Assembly (NCBI GenBank): GCA_003223555.1
Contig: QHVM01000083.1
Span: 1 to 59,935, forward strand
From: Acidobacteriota bacterium
GTDB lineage: Bacteria > Acidobacteriota > Vicinamibacteria > Fen-336
Length of the DNA stretch: 59,935 nucleotides
Direction of reading: 5' to 3'
The notes under the pieces are model-generated. The model did no database searches and had not been told where the DNA came from. It saw only the letters and a program-made list of their open reading frames with translations. Each line of letters opens with the position of its first letter. Position 1 is the first letter of the stretch. Positions 1-7,806 of this stretch are shown one piece after another. The translations under genes and the position numbers were made by a program.

Positions 1-1
1 C

Positions 2-580
2 GACGACCCCGTGCGGCGGGAGATGGAGGAGCTGGCCCGGCAGCGGAAGTTCCCCATCGTCGGCCCGCTCGTCGGCCGGCTGCTCCAGGTGCTGACCCGG
101 GCCATCGGCGGCCGGAAGGTGTTCGAGCTGGGCTCCGGCTACGGCTATTCCGCCCTCCACTTCGCCCGCGCGGTGGGCGAGGCGGGTGTTGTCCACTGCA
201 CGGAGCTGTCGGAGGAGAACGTGCGCCTGGCGGAGGGCTTCCTCGGCCGGGCCGGTGTCTGGAGCCGCGTGCGCTACCACCGCGAGGAGGCCACCGCAGC
301 TCTCCGGCGCGAGGGCGGCCCGTGGGACGTCGTCTACAACGACATCGACAAGGAAGGCTATCCGGACGTGGTGGACCTCGCCTACGCCCGCCTGAGGCCG
401 GGGGGACTGTTCATCAGCGACAACGTGCTGTGGTCGGGGCGGGTGCTGGAGGGAGAAAGTGACGGCTCGGCGGCCACCCAGGGCATCGTGGAGTTCACCC
501 GGCGGCTGTTCGCCCATCGCGGCTTCCTCACCGCCGTCAACCCCACCCGGGACGGCGTGGCGGTGGCGCTGAGGATCTGA
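2..580 (+). CDS. O-methyltransferase, class I SAM-dependent (5' truncated by window edge)
   Basis: Transfers a methyl group from S-adenosylmethionine to a hydroxyl acceptor. The reading frame is open to the left edge, and the residues before the first in-frame GTG (codon 11-13) continue the family's usual start (DPV..EMEELA), so the true start lies outside. Visible family marks are the PIVGPL segment, the glycine-rich SAM loop FELGSGYGYSA, an acidic residue ending strand 2 (TELS), the metal/catalytic-type YNDIDKEGYP and the SDNVLWSG block typical of the caffeoyl-CoA/COG4122 type. The stop TGA is at 578-580, 22 bases from the convergent sulfatase. The methyl acceptor cannot be inferred. Confidence 0.85.
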   Translation, partial: DDPVRREMEELARQRKFPIVGPLVGRLLQVLTRAIGGRKVFELGSGYGYSALHFARAVGEAGVVHCTELSEENVRLAEGFLGRAGVWSRVRYHREEATAALRREGGPWDVVYNDIDKEGYPDVVDLAYARLRPGGLFISDNVLWSGRVLEGESDGSAATQGIVEFTRRLFAHRGFLTAVNPTRDGVAVALRI

Positions 581-602
581 GGGCGCGATCTCGCGGTCCC
601 CG

Positions 603-2144
603 CTACTCCTCCCGCGTCCGGCAGGTGCCGTTGCCGCAGGTCTTCAGCAGCTCGAGCTGTTGCTCGAGCCGACGCCGCCTCGACAGGTAGGCCGGATCGT
701 CGTGGCGGCTGGCGACCTGGAACGGATCGACCTCCCGGTGGAGGTCGTACAGCTCGCGGGCGACCACCATGCCCGTCAGGTTGGTGGTCTCGCTGTAGAC
801 GAGATCCGACAGGTCCCCATCGGCGCCGGTGCGCACGGCGAAGAAGGGCGGGACGACGGACAGCCCGTCGGCGAGGTCGGGATCGTCGGCGGCCCGCTCT
901 TCGGCCCGGGGCGGGTAGGCGGCCAGGAAGCGCTTGCGCCAGGACCGGGCCGTCCCTTCGAGGAGCGGCAGCAGAGACCGGCCGTCCATGACGAGGCGCG
1001 GCGCCGACCCGGCGAGGGCGGCGATGGTCGGGGCGAGATCGTTGTTGAGGACGATCTCGTCGTCGACCGCCATCGGGCGGTGGACACGCGGCACGCGCAG
1101 GAGCAGCGGCACCCGGATGGATTCTTCGTACCCGAGGGTCTTCGCCTCCCACCGGTGCCGGCCGAGCAGGAAGCCATTGTCGGACGTGAAGACGAATGCC
1201 GTGCGGGGCAGCTCCCCGATGGCGCGCAGGGCCCCCCCGACCCGGCCGACGAGGTCGCCCACCGCGCGCAGCGACGCGATGCGCTGGTTGTAGAGGGTCG
1301 CGATCGCCGTCTCGTCCAGAAGCGGGAGGGCCTGCATCCAGGCCGGCTTGTCGCTCATGTCGGCCTCGTTGAAGGAGGGCGGCTCGGGCAGGGGCAGGGG
1401 CGGCGTCCCCCGATGGCGCGGGGCCGCGCGGACCCCCTCGACCCCGCAGAACCTCTCCCCGTGCGGGGCCAGGGGAGCGACGTTGAGGAAGAACGGCCGG
1501 GAGTCGGCCCCGGCGCGGCCGGCGAGGACGAAGCGCTCGGCCAGGGCGGCCAGGACGTCGGTCTGATAGTCCTTCACCGGCCGGTGTCCGTGGTGGACCA
1601 CGTGCCCGTTGTCGCTCAGGTCGTAGTCGTACATGCAGTAGGTGGAAGGACCGACGAGCGCCTGCCAGTCGTCCCATCCGCGCGGAACCAGCGTCCCGTC
1701 GACGTAGCCGTTCAGGTACTTGCCCACCTGGCCCGTGCGGTATCCGGCCGCCTGCAGCCAGAGGGCGAGGTTGTTGTCGCCGAAGGCGCGCATGAACCCG
1801 GCGAAGCCGCCGCGCGTCCCGCTGTTGCGCACCACGCCGTGGTTGTGCGGGTAGAGGCCGGTGAGGTAGGTCGAGCGCGACGGGCAGCACAGCGACTCCG
1901 AGACGAACGACTGGCGGAACTCGGTGCCCCGCGCGAAGAGCCGGCGGATGTGGGGCAGCAGCCCCGCCTCGAGCGCGGCGTGGAAGGAGACGCTGTCGAG
2001 GTCGTCCGTCATCACGACGACGATGTTCGGCCGCGAGCCGTCCGCCGCGGTCTCCGGGCCGCGGCCGGCGCTTCCTCCGCCCCCGGCCGCGGCCGGCGCG
2101 GCGAGCATCAGCGACAAGGCGATCGTCCTCGACCGTTGCGTCAT
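603..2144 (-). CDS. Secreted sulfatase (formylglycine-dependent)
   Basis: Hydrolyses sulfate esters, probably outside the cytoplasm. The 513-residue protein starts with a signal-peptide-like stretch (basic MTQRSR, then a hydrophobic Ala-rich segment to about residue 20). The metal-binding start of the alkaline-phosphatase fold is VVVMTDDLD, with Asp47 and Asp48. The sulfatase signature CCPSR at residues 86-90 makes Cys86 the residue to be oxidised to formylglycine. TSDNGFLLG further on is the usual second metal-site motif. Its length fits the family. It is divergent from the dipeptidase gene at 2216 with about 70 bases between. No formylglycine-generating enzyme is in this window. Substrate unknown. 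Confidence 0.88.
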   Translation of the reverse strand: MTQRSRTIALSLMLAAPAAAGGGGSAGRGPETAADGSRPNIVVVMTDDLDSVSFHAALEAGLLPHIRRLFARGTEFRQSFVSESLCCPSRSTYLTGLYPHNHGVVRNSGTRGGFAGFMRAFGDNNLALWLQAAGYRTGQVGKYLNGYVDGTLVPRGWDDWQALVGPSTYCMYDYDLSDNGHVVHHGHRPVKDYQTDVLAALAERFVLAGRAGADSRPFFLNVAPLAPHGERFCGVEGVRAAPRHRGTPPLPLPEPPSFNEADMSDKPAWMQALPLLDETAIATLYNQRIASLRAVGDLVGRVGGALRAIGELPRTAFVFTSDNGFLLGRHRWEAKTLGYEESIRVPLLLRVPRVHRPMAVDDEIVLNNDLAPTIAALAGSAPRLVMDGRSLLPLLEGTARSWRKRFLAAYPPRAEERAADDPDLADGLSVVPPFFAVRTGADGDLSDLVYSETTNLTGMVVARELYDLHREVDPFQVASRHDDPAYLSRRRRLEQQLELLKTCGNGTCRTREE

Positions 2145-2215
2145 GCGATTGACGGCCCGAGGGCGGGAAAGCTACCCTCCGCCGGCGGAGCGGGCAAGCC
2201 TCGCCGGGTCCCCGA

Positions 2216-3376
2216 TTGAAGACGGCTCTCGCCGGCTCGGCCGTCGCGCTCCTGATCCTGGCCGGCGGGTTCTTCTTCCTGGCCGCCCCCGAGACCGAGC
2301 GGCAAGCCAATCGGCTGATCCCGCGGCCGTCCTCCGTCGTATCGGAGGCCGCGCGGCGCCTCCACACAAGGCTCCTCGTCGCCGACCTCCATGCGGACAC
2401 GCTGCTGTGGGGCCGGGACCTCCTGGAGCGCTCCCGGCGCGGCCACGTCGACGTCCCTCGCCTGCGGGAGGGCAACGTCGCGCTCCAGGCCTTCACGGTC
2501 GTGACCAAGACGCCCCGCCACCTGAACATCGAGAGCAACGACGAGCGCAGCGACAACATCACCCTGCTGGCCATGGCCGAGTGGTGGCCGGTTCGGACCT
2601 GGTTCAGCCTGAAGGAGCGCGCCCTCTACCAGGCGCGCAAGCTCGACCACTCGGCGGCCCGGTCGGAAGGCCGGCTGACGGTCGTCCGGAGCCGGTCCGA
2701 CCTCGCCGGCTACCTGCGGCGCCGGCGCGCGGAGAAGGAGATCACCGCCGGCCTGCTCGGACTGGAAGGAGCGCACGCGCTGGAGGGCGACCTGGCCAAC
2801 CTCGACCTCCTGTTCCAGGCGGGATTCCGCATGGTCGGCCTGGTCCATTTCTTCGACAACGACCTCGGCGGATCCGCCCATGGCCGGGCCAAGGGAGGGC
2901 TGACCGACAAGGGCCGCGACCTGGTGCGGCGCATGGAGGAGCGGAAGGTCCTGCTGGACCTCGCCCACGCTTCGGAGCGCACGATCCGCGATGCGCTGGC
3001 GGTGGCCACCCGGCCAGTGGTCGTCTCCCACACCGGCGTGAAGGGGACCTGCGACAACGTGCGCAACCTCGACGACGACGCGCTGCGCGGCATCGCCCGG
3101 ACCGGCGGCCTGGTGGGCATCGGCTACTGGCAGACGGCGGTCTGCGGCACGGACGGCCGCGCGGTGGCCCGCGCCATCCGCTACGCGGCGGCCGTGGCGG
3201 GAATCGACCACGTCGCCCTCGGGTCCGACTTCGACGGCGCGGTGGCCGAGCCCTTCGACACCACCGGCCTCGTCGAGATCACCGACGCGCTGCTCGGCGA
3301 GGGCTTCAGCGAAGGCGATGTGCAGAAGGTCATGGGCGGCAACGTGCTCCGCCTGTTGTCGGAGACGTTGCCCTGA
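2216..3376 (+). CDS. Membrane dipeptidase (peptidase M19, renal-dipeptidase family)
   Basis: Zinc-dependent enzyme that cleaves dipeptides. The TTG start at 2216 gives 386 residues with an N-terminal hydrophobic anchor or signal (residues 6-23). The first zinc site HxD is His59-Ala-Asp61 in ADLHADTLLWGRD. GLEGAHAL holds the bridging Glu, and LVHFFDN, LAHASE, VVSHTGV and GSDFDG follow in the canonical order for M19. Length is normal. It converges on the OsmC-like gene, 8 bases away. M19 members act on varied dipeptides, including D-amino-acid dipeptides, so the exact substrate stays open. Confidence 0.9.
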   Translation: MKTALAGSAVALLILAGGFFFLAAPETERQANRLIPRPSSVVSEAARRLHTRLLVADLHADTLLWGRDLLERSRRGHVDVPRLREGNVALQAFTVVTKTPRHLNIESNDERSDNITLLAMAEWWPVRTWFSLKERALYQARKLDHSAARSEGRLTVVRSRSDLAGYLRRRRAEKEITAGLLGLEGAHALEGDLANLDLLFQAGFRMVGLVHFFDNDLGGSAHGRAKGGLTDKGRDLVRRMEERKVLLDLAHASERTIRDALAVATRPVVVSHTGVKGTCDNVRNLDDDALRGIARTGGLVGIGYWQTAVCGTDGRAVARAIRYAAAVAGIDHVALGSDFDGAVAEPFDTTGLVEITDALLGEGFSEGDVQKVMGGNVLRLLSETLP

Positions 3377-3384
3377 CGCCCGAT

Positions 3385-3801
3385 CTAGGCGGAGATCTCG
3401 AACGACGTCGTGAAGGCGATGTCCGGCCGCAGGGAGTGCCACACCGAGCAGTACTTCTCCCGGGAGAGGGCGATCGCGCGCTCGACGCGCTCCGACGGCA
3501 CCGCGCCCCGCACGAGGAAGCGCAGGTCGACCGTCACCAGCCGGTGGGGCTCCTCGCGGGCGCGCTCGGCGTCGAGGCGGGCGCGGAGGCCCTTCAGCTC
3601 GAGGCGCCCCTTGCGGAGGATGTGCACGACGTCGCTCGCCATGCACCCGGCCAGCGACAGGGCCAGGGCCTCGACGGGGGAGACCGCGGATCGCGAGTCG
3701 CCGTCGAGGCTCATCGCCCGCTCTCCGGCCCACCCGCGGAAGCGCATCCCGCCCTCCCACTCCATCTCGACCGCCAGGCCGGGACGCGGCTCGCTCGCCA
3801 T
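3385..3801 (-). CDS. OsmC/Ohr-family protein
   Basis: A 138-residue OsmC-superfamily protein; known relatives are thiol-dependent peroxidases acting on organic hydroperoxides. The two characteristic cysteines are present: Cys53 in SLAGCMASDVV and the second near residue 118 in REKYCSVWHSL. The pattern of Gly-Cys-Met-x-x-Asp at the start of the central helix and Lys-Tyr-Cys is typical of the YhfA/OsmC-like branch rather than classical Ohr. It lies 6 bases from the HtpX-like gene on the same strand, so the two may be co-transcribed, with HtpX first. Confidence 0.85.
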   Translation of the reverse strand: MASEPRPGLAVEMEWEGGMRFRGWAGERAMSLDGDSRSAVSPVEALALSLAGCMASDVVHILRKGRLELKGLRARLDAERAREEPHRLVTVDLRFLVRGAVPSERVERAIALSREKYCSVWHSLRPDIAFTTSFEISA

Positions 3802-3807
3802 CGACGG

Positions 3808-4644
3808 CTAGCCCCGCAAGGACATCAGGCGCTCTATGCGTTTCTCCAGCGGCGGGTGCGTGCTGAACAGCCCCGCCAGGGAACGACCCGACAGCGGGTT
3901 CACGATGAACAGGTGGGCGGTGGCCGGATCGGCGCTGCGCATGGGGATGCGCTCGGCCGCGGCCTGGAGCCGCCGGAGGGCGTTCGCGAGGCCCTCCGGG
4001 TGGCCCACCAGGCGCGCCCCGGACGTGTCGGCCTCGTACTCGCGCGACCGGCTCACCGCGAGCTGGATGAGCATGGCGGCGAGGGGCGCGAGGAGGAGGG
4101 TCAGGAGCATGACGAGCGGGTTGCCCCCTTCGTCGTCGCGGTCGCGGCCCAGGGGCATGAAGTAGGCCATGTGGGCGACCCAGGTGATCGCCCCGGCGAG
4201 GGTCGCCGCTACGGTGGAGGTGAGCGTGTCGCGGTTGATCACGTGGGACAGCTCGTGGGCCAGCACGCCTTCCAGCTCGTCGCGGCTCATCGCGCGCAGG
4301 ATCCCCTCCGTGGCCGCCACCGCGGCATGCGAAGGGCTGCGGCCGGTGGCGAAGGCGTTGAGCGCCGGATCGGGGATGACGTAGAGGCGCGGCATGGGAA
4401 TGCCCGCCCGGGCAGCCAGACCGTCGACGATCGCGTACAGCTCCGGCGCCTCCTGCGGTCCCACCGGCTGGGCGCGGTAGGAGGCCAGCACGATCTTGTC
4501 GCTCCAGAACCAGGCCGCGAAGTTCATCACCGCGGCGAAGAGCAGGGCCACGGTGATGCCCGAGCGGCCGCCGATCGCCTCGCCGACGAGGAGCAGCAGG
4601 GCGGTCATGGCCGCCAGGAGGACGGTCGTCTTCATCGTGTTCAT
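3808..4644 (-). CDS. htpX: HtpX-like zinc metalloprotease (M48)
   Basis: Integral-membrane zinc protease that helps degrade misfolded membrane proteins. The 278 residues hold two N-terminal membrane helices (about 6-24 and 29-47), the zinc motif HELSH at 130-134, two more hydrophobic segments (about 143-165 and 178-198), and REYEADTSG carrying the third ligand Glu. The C-terminal FSTHPPLEKRIERL is an HtpX hallmark. Length matches the family (280-300). The start MNTMKT has an alternative Met four codons in. It precedes the OsmC-like gene on the same strand, a stress-related pairing. Confidence 0.93.
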   Translation of the reverse strand: MNTMKTTVLLAAMTALLLLVGEAIGGRSGITVALLFAAVMNFAAWFWSDKIVLASYRAQPVGPQEAPELYAIVDGLAARAGIPMPRLYVIPDPALNAFATGRSPSHAAVAATEGILRAMSRDELEGVLAHELSHVINRDTLTSTVAATLAGAITWVAHMAYFMPLGRDRDDEGGNPLVMLLTLLLAPLAAMLIQLAVSRSREYEADTSGARLVGHPEGLANALRRLQAAAERIPMRSADPATAHLFIVNPLSGRSLAGLFSTHPPLEKRIERLMSLRG

Positions 4645-4685
4645 GATCGAAACTTAACCCCCGCGTCCTCCGCGGGCAAGCGGCC

Positions 4686-5006
4686 CTACTTGCCGGGCGC
4701 GGTCCAGCCGCAGACGTCGCAGCGGGTGGAGGCGGCGGGGATGAGGCTGCCGCAGGCCGGGCACTGCATGTTGGCCGCGGGGACGCCGCCGTCCTCCGCG
4801 GTGGCGGCGGGGGCCGGCCCCTGGGGAGAATCGCGGGTCTCGGCCAGGTAGACGTCGAGGGCGTTCTCCGCGTGCAGCTCGGTGAAGCCGCAATCGGCGC
4901 ACACCCGGGCCCGGAGGTGCGCAAGCAGGCCGGAAGCCCCCGCCGCGGTGACCGGCACCGGGGGTGAGATCCGTTCCGAGCCGCACTCCCGGCACTTGTG
5001 CTCCAT
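4686..5006 (-). CDS. Zinc-ribbon protein
   Basis: A 106-residue protein with four CxxC knuckles: CREC near residue 5, CADC near 36, CPAC near 82 and CDVC near 94. They fit two zinc ribbons, joined by an Ala/Pro-rich linker. No catalytic domain is visible. Such proteins often serve as nucleic-acid- or protein-binding adaptors, but nothing here fixes a role. It is read away from the amino-acid operon; its start lies 38 bases upstream of the -35 box at 5044. About 40 bases separate it from the htpX start. Confidence 0.7.
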   Translation of the reverse strand: MEHKCRECGSERISPPVPVTAAGASGLLAHLRARVCADCGFTELHAENALDVYLAETRDSPQGPAPAATAEDGGVPAANMQCPACGSLIPAASTRCDVCGWTAPGK

Positions 5007-5043
5007 CGCCCCCGGCCGCCCCGCGGGCTGAGCCTAGCACGGC

Positions 5044-5073
5044 TTGACACTCCCTCGGCGGCTCTTCTAGAAT
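5044..5073 (+). promoter_or_regulatory. Sigma70-like promoter of the aro-his-trp supraoperon
   Basis: A perfect -35 hexamer TTGACA at 5044-5049 is followed, after 18 bases, by TAGAAT at 5068-5073 (one mismatch to TATAAT). The predicted transcription start is near 5080, giving about 18 untranslated bases before the leader-peptide ATG at 5098. It is the best promoter-like sequence before the 21.6 kb operon, and its spacing to the attenuator is as expected. Confidence 0.8.
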
Positions 5074-5097
5074 CCGCCTTTGGCGCTGGAAGTCGAC

Positions 5098-5190
5098 ATG
5101 TTCTCCCGCACGCAGACCGCGACCACCGACCGAAGGGCGGCCTCCGTGCGTCGCTGGCGTCCGATCTTTCACCGCTACCACCGCACGTAG
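5098..5190 (+). CDS. Attenuator leader peptide rich in Trp, Phe, His, Tyr
   Basis: A 30-codon open frame, ATG 5098-5100 to TAG 5188-5190, preceded by GGAAG at 5088-5092 as a plausible ribosome binding site. The peptide is unremarkable until its end, where Trp20 (5155-5157), Phe24 (5167-5169), His25 (5170-5172), Tyr27 (5176-5178) and His28 (5179-5181) cluster within eleven residues. These are the end products of the genes downstream (trp, his, tyrA, chorismate mutase, DAHP synthase). In known his, trp and phe operons ribosome stalling at such codons controls a following terminator. Position between a promoter and an intrinsic terminator supports that role. No homologue comparison was possible, so function is inferred from composition and context. 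Confidence 0.75.
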   Translation: MFSRTQTATTDRRAASVRRWRPIFHRYHRT

Positions 5191-5228
5191 CGGCGCAGCC
5201 GGGAGGCCCGGCCGCGCGGCGGAGCGGG
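5172..5228 (+). other. Upstream leader RNA hairpins (candidate control stems)
   Basis: Several alternative stems can be drawn between the leader-peptide end and the antiterminator. CCGCTAC at 5172-5178 pairs perfectly with GTAGCGG at 5187-5193, spanning the Tyr and His codons and the stop. GCCGGG 5198-5203 pairs with CCCGGC 5207-5212. CCCG 5207-5210 and CCGC 5212-5215 can instead pair with 5219-5228, touching the antiterminator's 5' end. 5172-5184 can also pair with 5216-5227 with one bulge and one mismatch. This ladder resembles his-type leaders. Which stems form is not decided here. Confidence 0.5.
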
Positions 5229-5273
5229 TTTCCTGGAGAGATCGGACGGCAGTGAGGCCTCTTCAGGGAACCC
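5226..5273 (+). promoter_or_regulatory. Antiterminator pairing of the leader RNA
   Basis: GGGTTTCCTGGAGAG at 5226-5240 is complementary over all 15 bases to CTCTTCAGGGAACCC at 5259-5273, counting two G-U wobbles. The right arm is the same strand that forms the terminator stem, so the two structures exclude each other. This is the expected geometry of an attenuator switch. Confidence 0.75.
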
Positions 5274-5287
5274 TGAAGAGGCTTTTT
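5257..5287 (+). terminator. Rho-independent terminator (attenuator) before aroDE
   Basis: GCCTCTTCAGGG (5257-5268) and CCCTGAAGAGGC (5271-5282) form a perfect 12-bp inverted repeat with an AA centre, directly followed by TTTTT (5283-5287). It sits 67 bases after the leader-peptide stop and 26 bases before the aroDE start, so termination here would silence the whole operon. Confidence 0.9.
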
Positions 5288-5313
5288 CATTTGGACCGTC
5301 GGGATTCGAGCGC

Positions 5314-6786
5314 ATGACCCAGATCTGCGTCAGCCTGACCGAGGAGACGACCGCCGGGGTCGTCGAGCGCATGGCCGATCTGGCCGGCATCGCCGACCTG
5401 TTCGAGGTGCGGGCCGACTTCGTCCTGGACCTCGACCTGCTCACCATCCTGCGCGGGCGGACCCGTCCCATCCTGCTCACCTGCCGGGCCGCCTCGGAGG
5501 GGGGACGCCTGGCCGACGACGACCCCCGGCGGCGGATGACGCTGCTGGAGGCGGTCAAGCGCGGCTTCGACTACGTGGACGTCGAGTACCGCAGCGCCTT
5601 CGTGGACGTGATGGTGGAGAAGGCCGGCCGCGGCCTGGTCGTCTCCTACCACGACCTGAAAGGCACCCCGGAGGACCTCGACGGCTTCTACGCCGCCATG
5701 CGCGAGCGCGGGGCCGACGTGGTGAAGATCGCCGTCACCCCGCGCTCGATCCGGGACGTGGGGCGCCTGCTCGACTTCGCCGCCCGCACCGCGGCCGCCG
5801 GAGGTCCGCCCCTGGTCCCCATCGCGCTGGGACCGCTCGGCGTCGTGACCCGCATCGCGGCCGGGCGGTGGGGAGCGCCCTTCACGTTCGCCTCGGCGGC
5901 GCGCGGCGCGGAGACTTCCCCCGGCCAGATCCCGGCCGCCGAGATGGCCGACCTGTACCGGGCCCGCGACGTCAACCCGCTGACGAAGGTCTTCGGCGTC
6001 CTCGGCACGGACGTCGTCTGGAGCCTCTCGCCGGTCCTGCACAACCGGGCCTTCGAGGCGCGGCGGCTCGACGCCGTCTACGTGCCCCTGCAGGCCGACT
6101 CCCTGGAGGGCTTCCTGGAGGCGCTGCCCGCCCTGGCCCTCTCCGGCTTCAGCGTCACCCGGCCCTTCAAGGTGGACATCGTGCCCCACCTGCAGGAGGT
6201 GGAGGAGCCGGCCGCCCTCAGCGGAAGCGTCAACACCGTGGTCGTCCACGACGGCGCCCTGCGCGGGTCCACCACCGACGGCATCGGCGTCCTGGCTCCC
6301 CTCAAGAAGCGGCTCGACGTGAAAGGACGCGCGGTCGTGATCCTCGGTGCGGGGGGCGCCGCCCGGGCGGCCGCGCTGGCCCTCAAGCGCAAGGGAGCCC
6401 GGGTCACGCTCGTGGCCCGCCGGAGCGGGCAGGCCGCGTCGGTGGCCTCCGCCCTCGGCTGCGCCCACGCCGGGCTGCCGGATCTGCCTCGGCTCGCCTG
6501 GGACGTGCTCATCAACGCGACCCCGGCGGGGTCCGCCGCCCATCCCGACGAGAGCCCGTTCCCCGCGAAGCACCGGCCGGGCACGGTGGTGCTGGACATG
6601 GTCTACGAGCCGCTGGAGACGCGCTTCCTGCGCGACGCGCAGCAGGCGGGCTGCACGATCATCGACGGCCTCGAGATGCTGCTCGCCCAGGCGGTGGCGC
6701 AGTTCGAGACCTGGACCGGTCTCGAGGCCCCGCTGGACGTGATGAAGTCGGCCGCGCTCTTCCTGGCCCAGGAGCAGGAAGCGTGA
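5314..6786 (+). CDS. aroDE: Bifunctional 3-dehydroquinate dehydratase / shikimate dehydrogenase
   Basis: Catalyses shikimate-pathway steps three and four in one 490-residue chain. Residues 1-215 are a type I (Schiff-base) dehydroquinase, with EVRADF near the start, catalytic His113 in VVSYHDLKGTPE and Schiff-base Lys138 in VVKIAVTP. Residues about 225-490 are shikimate dehydrogenase: SLSPVLHN shikimate pocket (Ser237, Ser239), SVTRPFK with the catalytic Lys, STTDGIG, and the NADP loop ILGAGGAARAA. The AroD-AroE fusion is known from plants and some bacteria. First gene after the attenuator; its TGA overlaps the next GTG. Confidence 0.94.
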   Translation: MTQICVSLTEETTAGVVERMADLAGIADLFEVRADFVLDLDLLTILRGRTRPILLTCRAASEGGRLADDDPRRRMTLLEAVKRGFDYVDVEYRSAFVDVMVEKAGRGLVVSYHDLKGTPEDLDGFYAAMRERGADVVKIAVTPRSIRDVGRLLDFAARTAAAGGPPLVPIALGPLGVVTRIAAGRWGAPFTFASAARGAETSPGQIPAAEMADLYRARDVNPLTKVFGVLGTDVVWSLSPVLHNRAFEARRLDAVYVPLQADSLEGFLEALPALALSGFSVTRPFKVDIVPHLQEVEEPAALSGSVNTVVVHDGALRGSTTDGIGVLAPLKKRLDVKGRAVVILGAGGAARAAALALKRKGARVTLVARRSGQAASVASALGCAHAGLPDLPRLAWDVLINATPAGSAAHPDESPFPAKHRPGTVVLDMVYEPLETRFLRDAQQAGCTIIDGLEMLLAQAVAQFETWTGLEAPLDVMKSAALFLAQEQEA

Positions 6787-7802
6787 GCGCCGGCCGCTAC
6801 TCGCGCCAGGAGCTTTTCGCTCCCATCGGCCCCGAGGGGCAGGCCCGCCTGCGCCGCGCGCGGGTGGCCGTCGTCGGCTGCGGCGCCCTCGGCTCCACGC
6901 TGGCCGAGATGATGGTCCGCTCCGGCGTGGGCGCGCTCACCGTGATCGACCGGGACTACGTCGAGGAGTCCAACCTCCAGCGCCAGTCCCTCTTCGACGA
7001 GGAGGACGCGGAGCGCGGCCTGCCCAAGGCGGCGGCGGCGGAGAGGCGGCTGAAGCAGGTCAACTCCGAGGTGGCGGTGCGGGGCGTCGTGGCCGACCTC
7101 GCGGCCGACAACGCGGCCGAGCTGCTGCAGGGGGCGGACCTGGTCCTCGACGGTACCGACAACTTCGAGACGCGTTTCCTCCTCAACGACGTGTGCGTGA
7201 AGGGCGGCGTGCCTTGGGTCTACGGGGCCTGCGTCGGATCGTACGGGCTGGCCCTGCTCGTCCGGCCACGGGTGAGCCCCTGCCTGCGCTGCGTGCTGGA
7301 GGAGATGCCGGGCCCGGGCGGGCCGACCTGCGACACGGTGGGCGTGGTCGCCCCTGTCGTGCACGTGGTGGCGGGAGTGCAGGCGGCCGAGGGGTTGAAG
7401 CTGCTCTCCGGCCGCACCTCAGACCTGCTGCCGGGCGTGGTGAGCGTCGACCTGTGGCGGGGACGGTTCGAGGTCATGGACCTCGGCGGTCGCGCGCCGT
7501 GGTGCCCGGCCTGCACGGAGGGCCGGTACGACTACCTGGAGGCCGGGACGGGGACCGGCTCCGCCGTCCTGTGCGGCCGCGACGCGGTGCAGGTGCGTCC
7601 GCCGCGGGGGACGCGCGTGGACCTGCCGGCCCTGGCCGGCCGGCTGTCGGCCTCCGGCGACGTGGCGGCCAACGAGCACCTCGTCCGCTTCCGCGCGCCG
7701 GGAGCGGAGATGGTCGTCTTCGGCGACGGCCGCGCGATCGTCAAGGGCGTGAAGGATGCCGCCCAGGCCCGCTCGCTCTACGCCCGCTACGTGGGGAGCT
7801 AG
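6783..7802 (+). CDS. ThiF/MoeB-like E1-type adenylyltransferase
   Basis: A 339-residue ATP-dependent enzyme that adenylates the C-terminus of a small sulfur-carrier protein (ThiS, MoaD or a similar partner). RYSRQELF starts the fold, followed by the ATP loop VVGCGALGS, the ESNLQRQ arginine block, DGTDNFETRFLLND, and two zinc knuckles (CLRC near residue 175 and CPAC near 240). After the zinc site there is an extra C-terminal part of about 85 residues with no rhodanese active-site cysteine that I can see. The GTG start overlaps the aroDE stop (GTGA), so it is translationally coupled within an amino-acid operon, where no obvious sulfur-transfer step exists. It could serve thiamine, molybdopterin or an unrelated carrier; I cannot choose. 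Confidence 0.82.
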   Translation: MSAGRYSRQELFAPIGPEGQARLRRARVAVVGCGALGSTLAEMMVRSGVGALTVIDRDYVEESNLQRQSLFDEEDAERGLPKAAAAERRLKQVNSEVAVRGVVADLAADNAAELLQGADLVLDGTDNFETRFLLNDVCVKGGVPWVYGACVGSYGLALLVRPRVSPCLRCVLEEMPGPGGPTCDTVGVVAPVVHVVAGVQAAEGLKLLSGRTSDLLPGVVSVDLWRGRFEVMDLGGRAPWCPACTEGRYDYLEAGTGTGSAVLCGRDAVQVRPPRGTRVDLPALAGRLSASGDVAANEHLVRFRAPGAEMVVFGDGRAIVKGVKDAAQARSLYARYVGS

Positions 7803-7806
7803 GGCC

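Noticed and set aside
382-2574. Long minus-strand open frame (730 codons) over the O-methyltransferase, sulfatase and dipeptidase genes
   Set aside because: Arg/Pro/Gly-rich translation with no domain; it overlays genes with clear motifs and is a shadow of high-GC codon use.
2141-5290. 1049-codon minus-strand open frame
   Set aside because: Crosses several real genes in another frame; composition is typical of antisense GC3 shadow.
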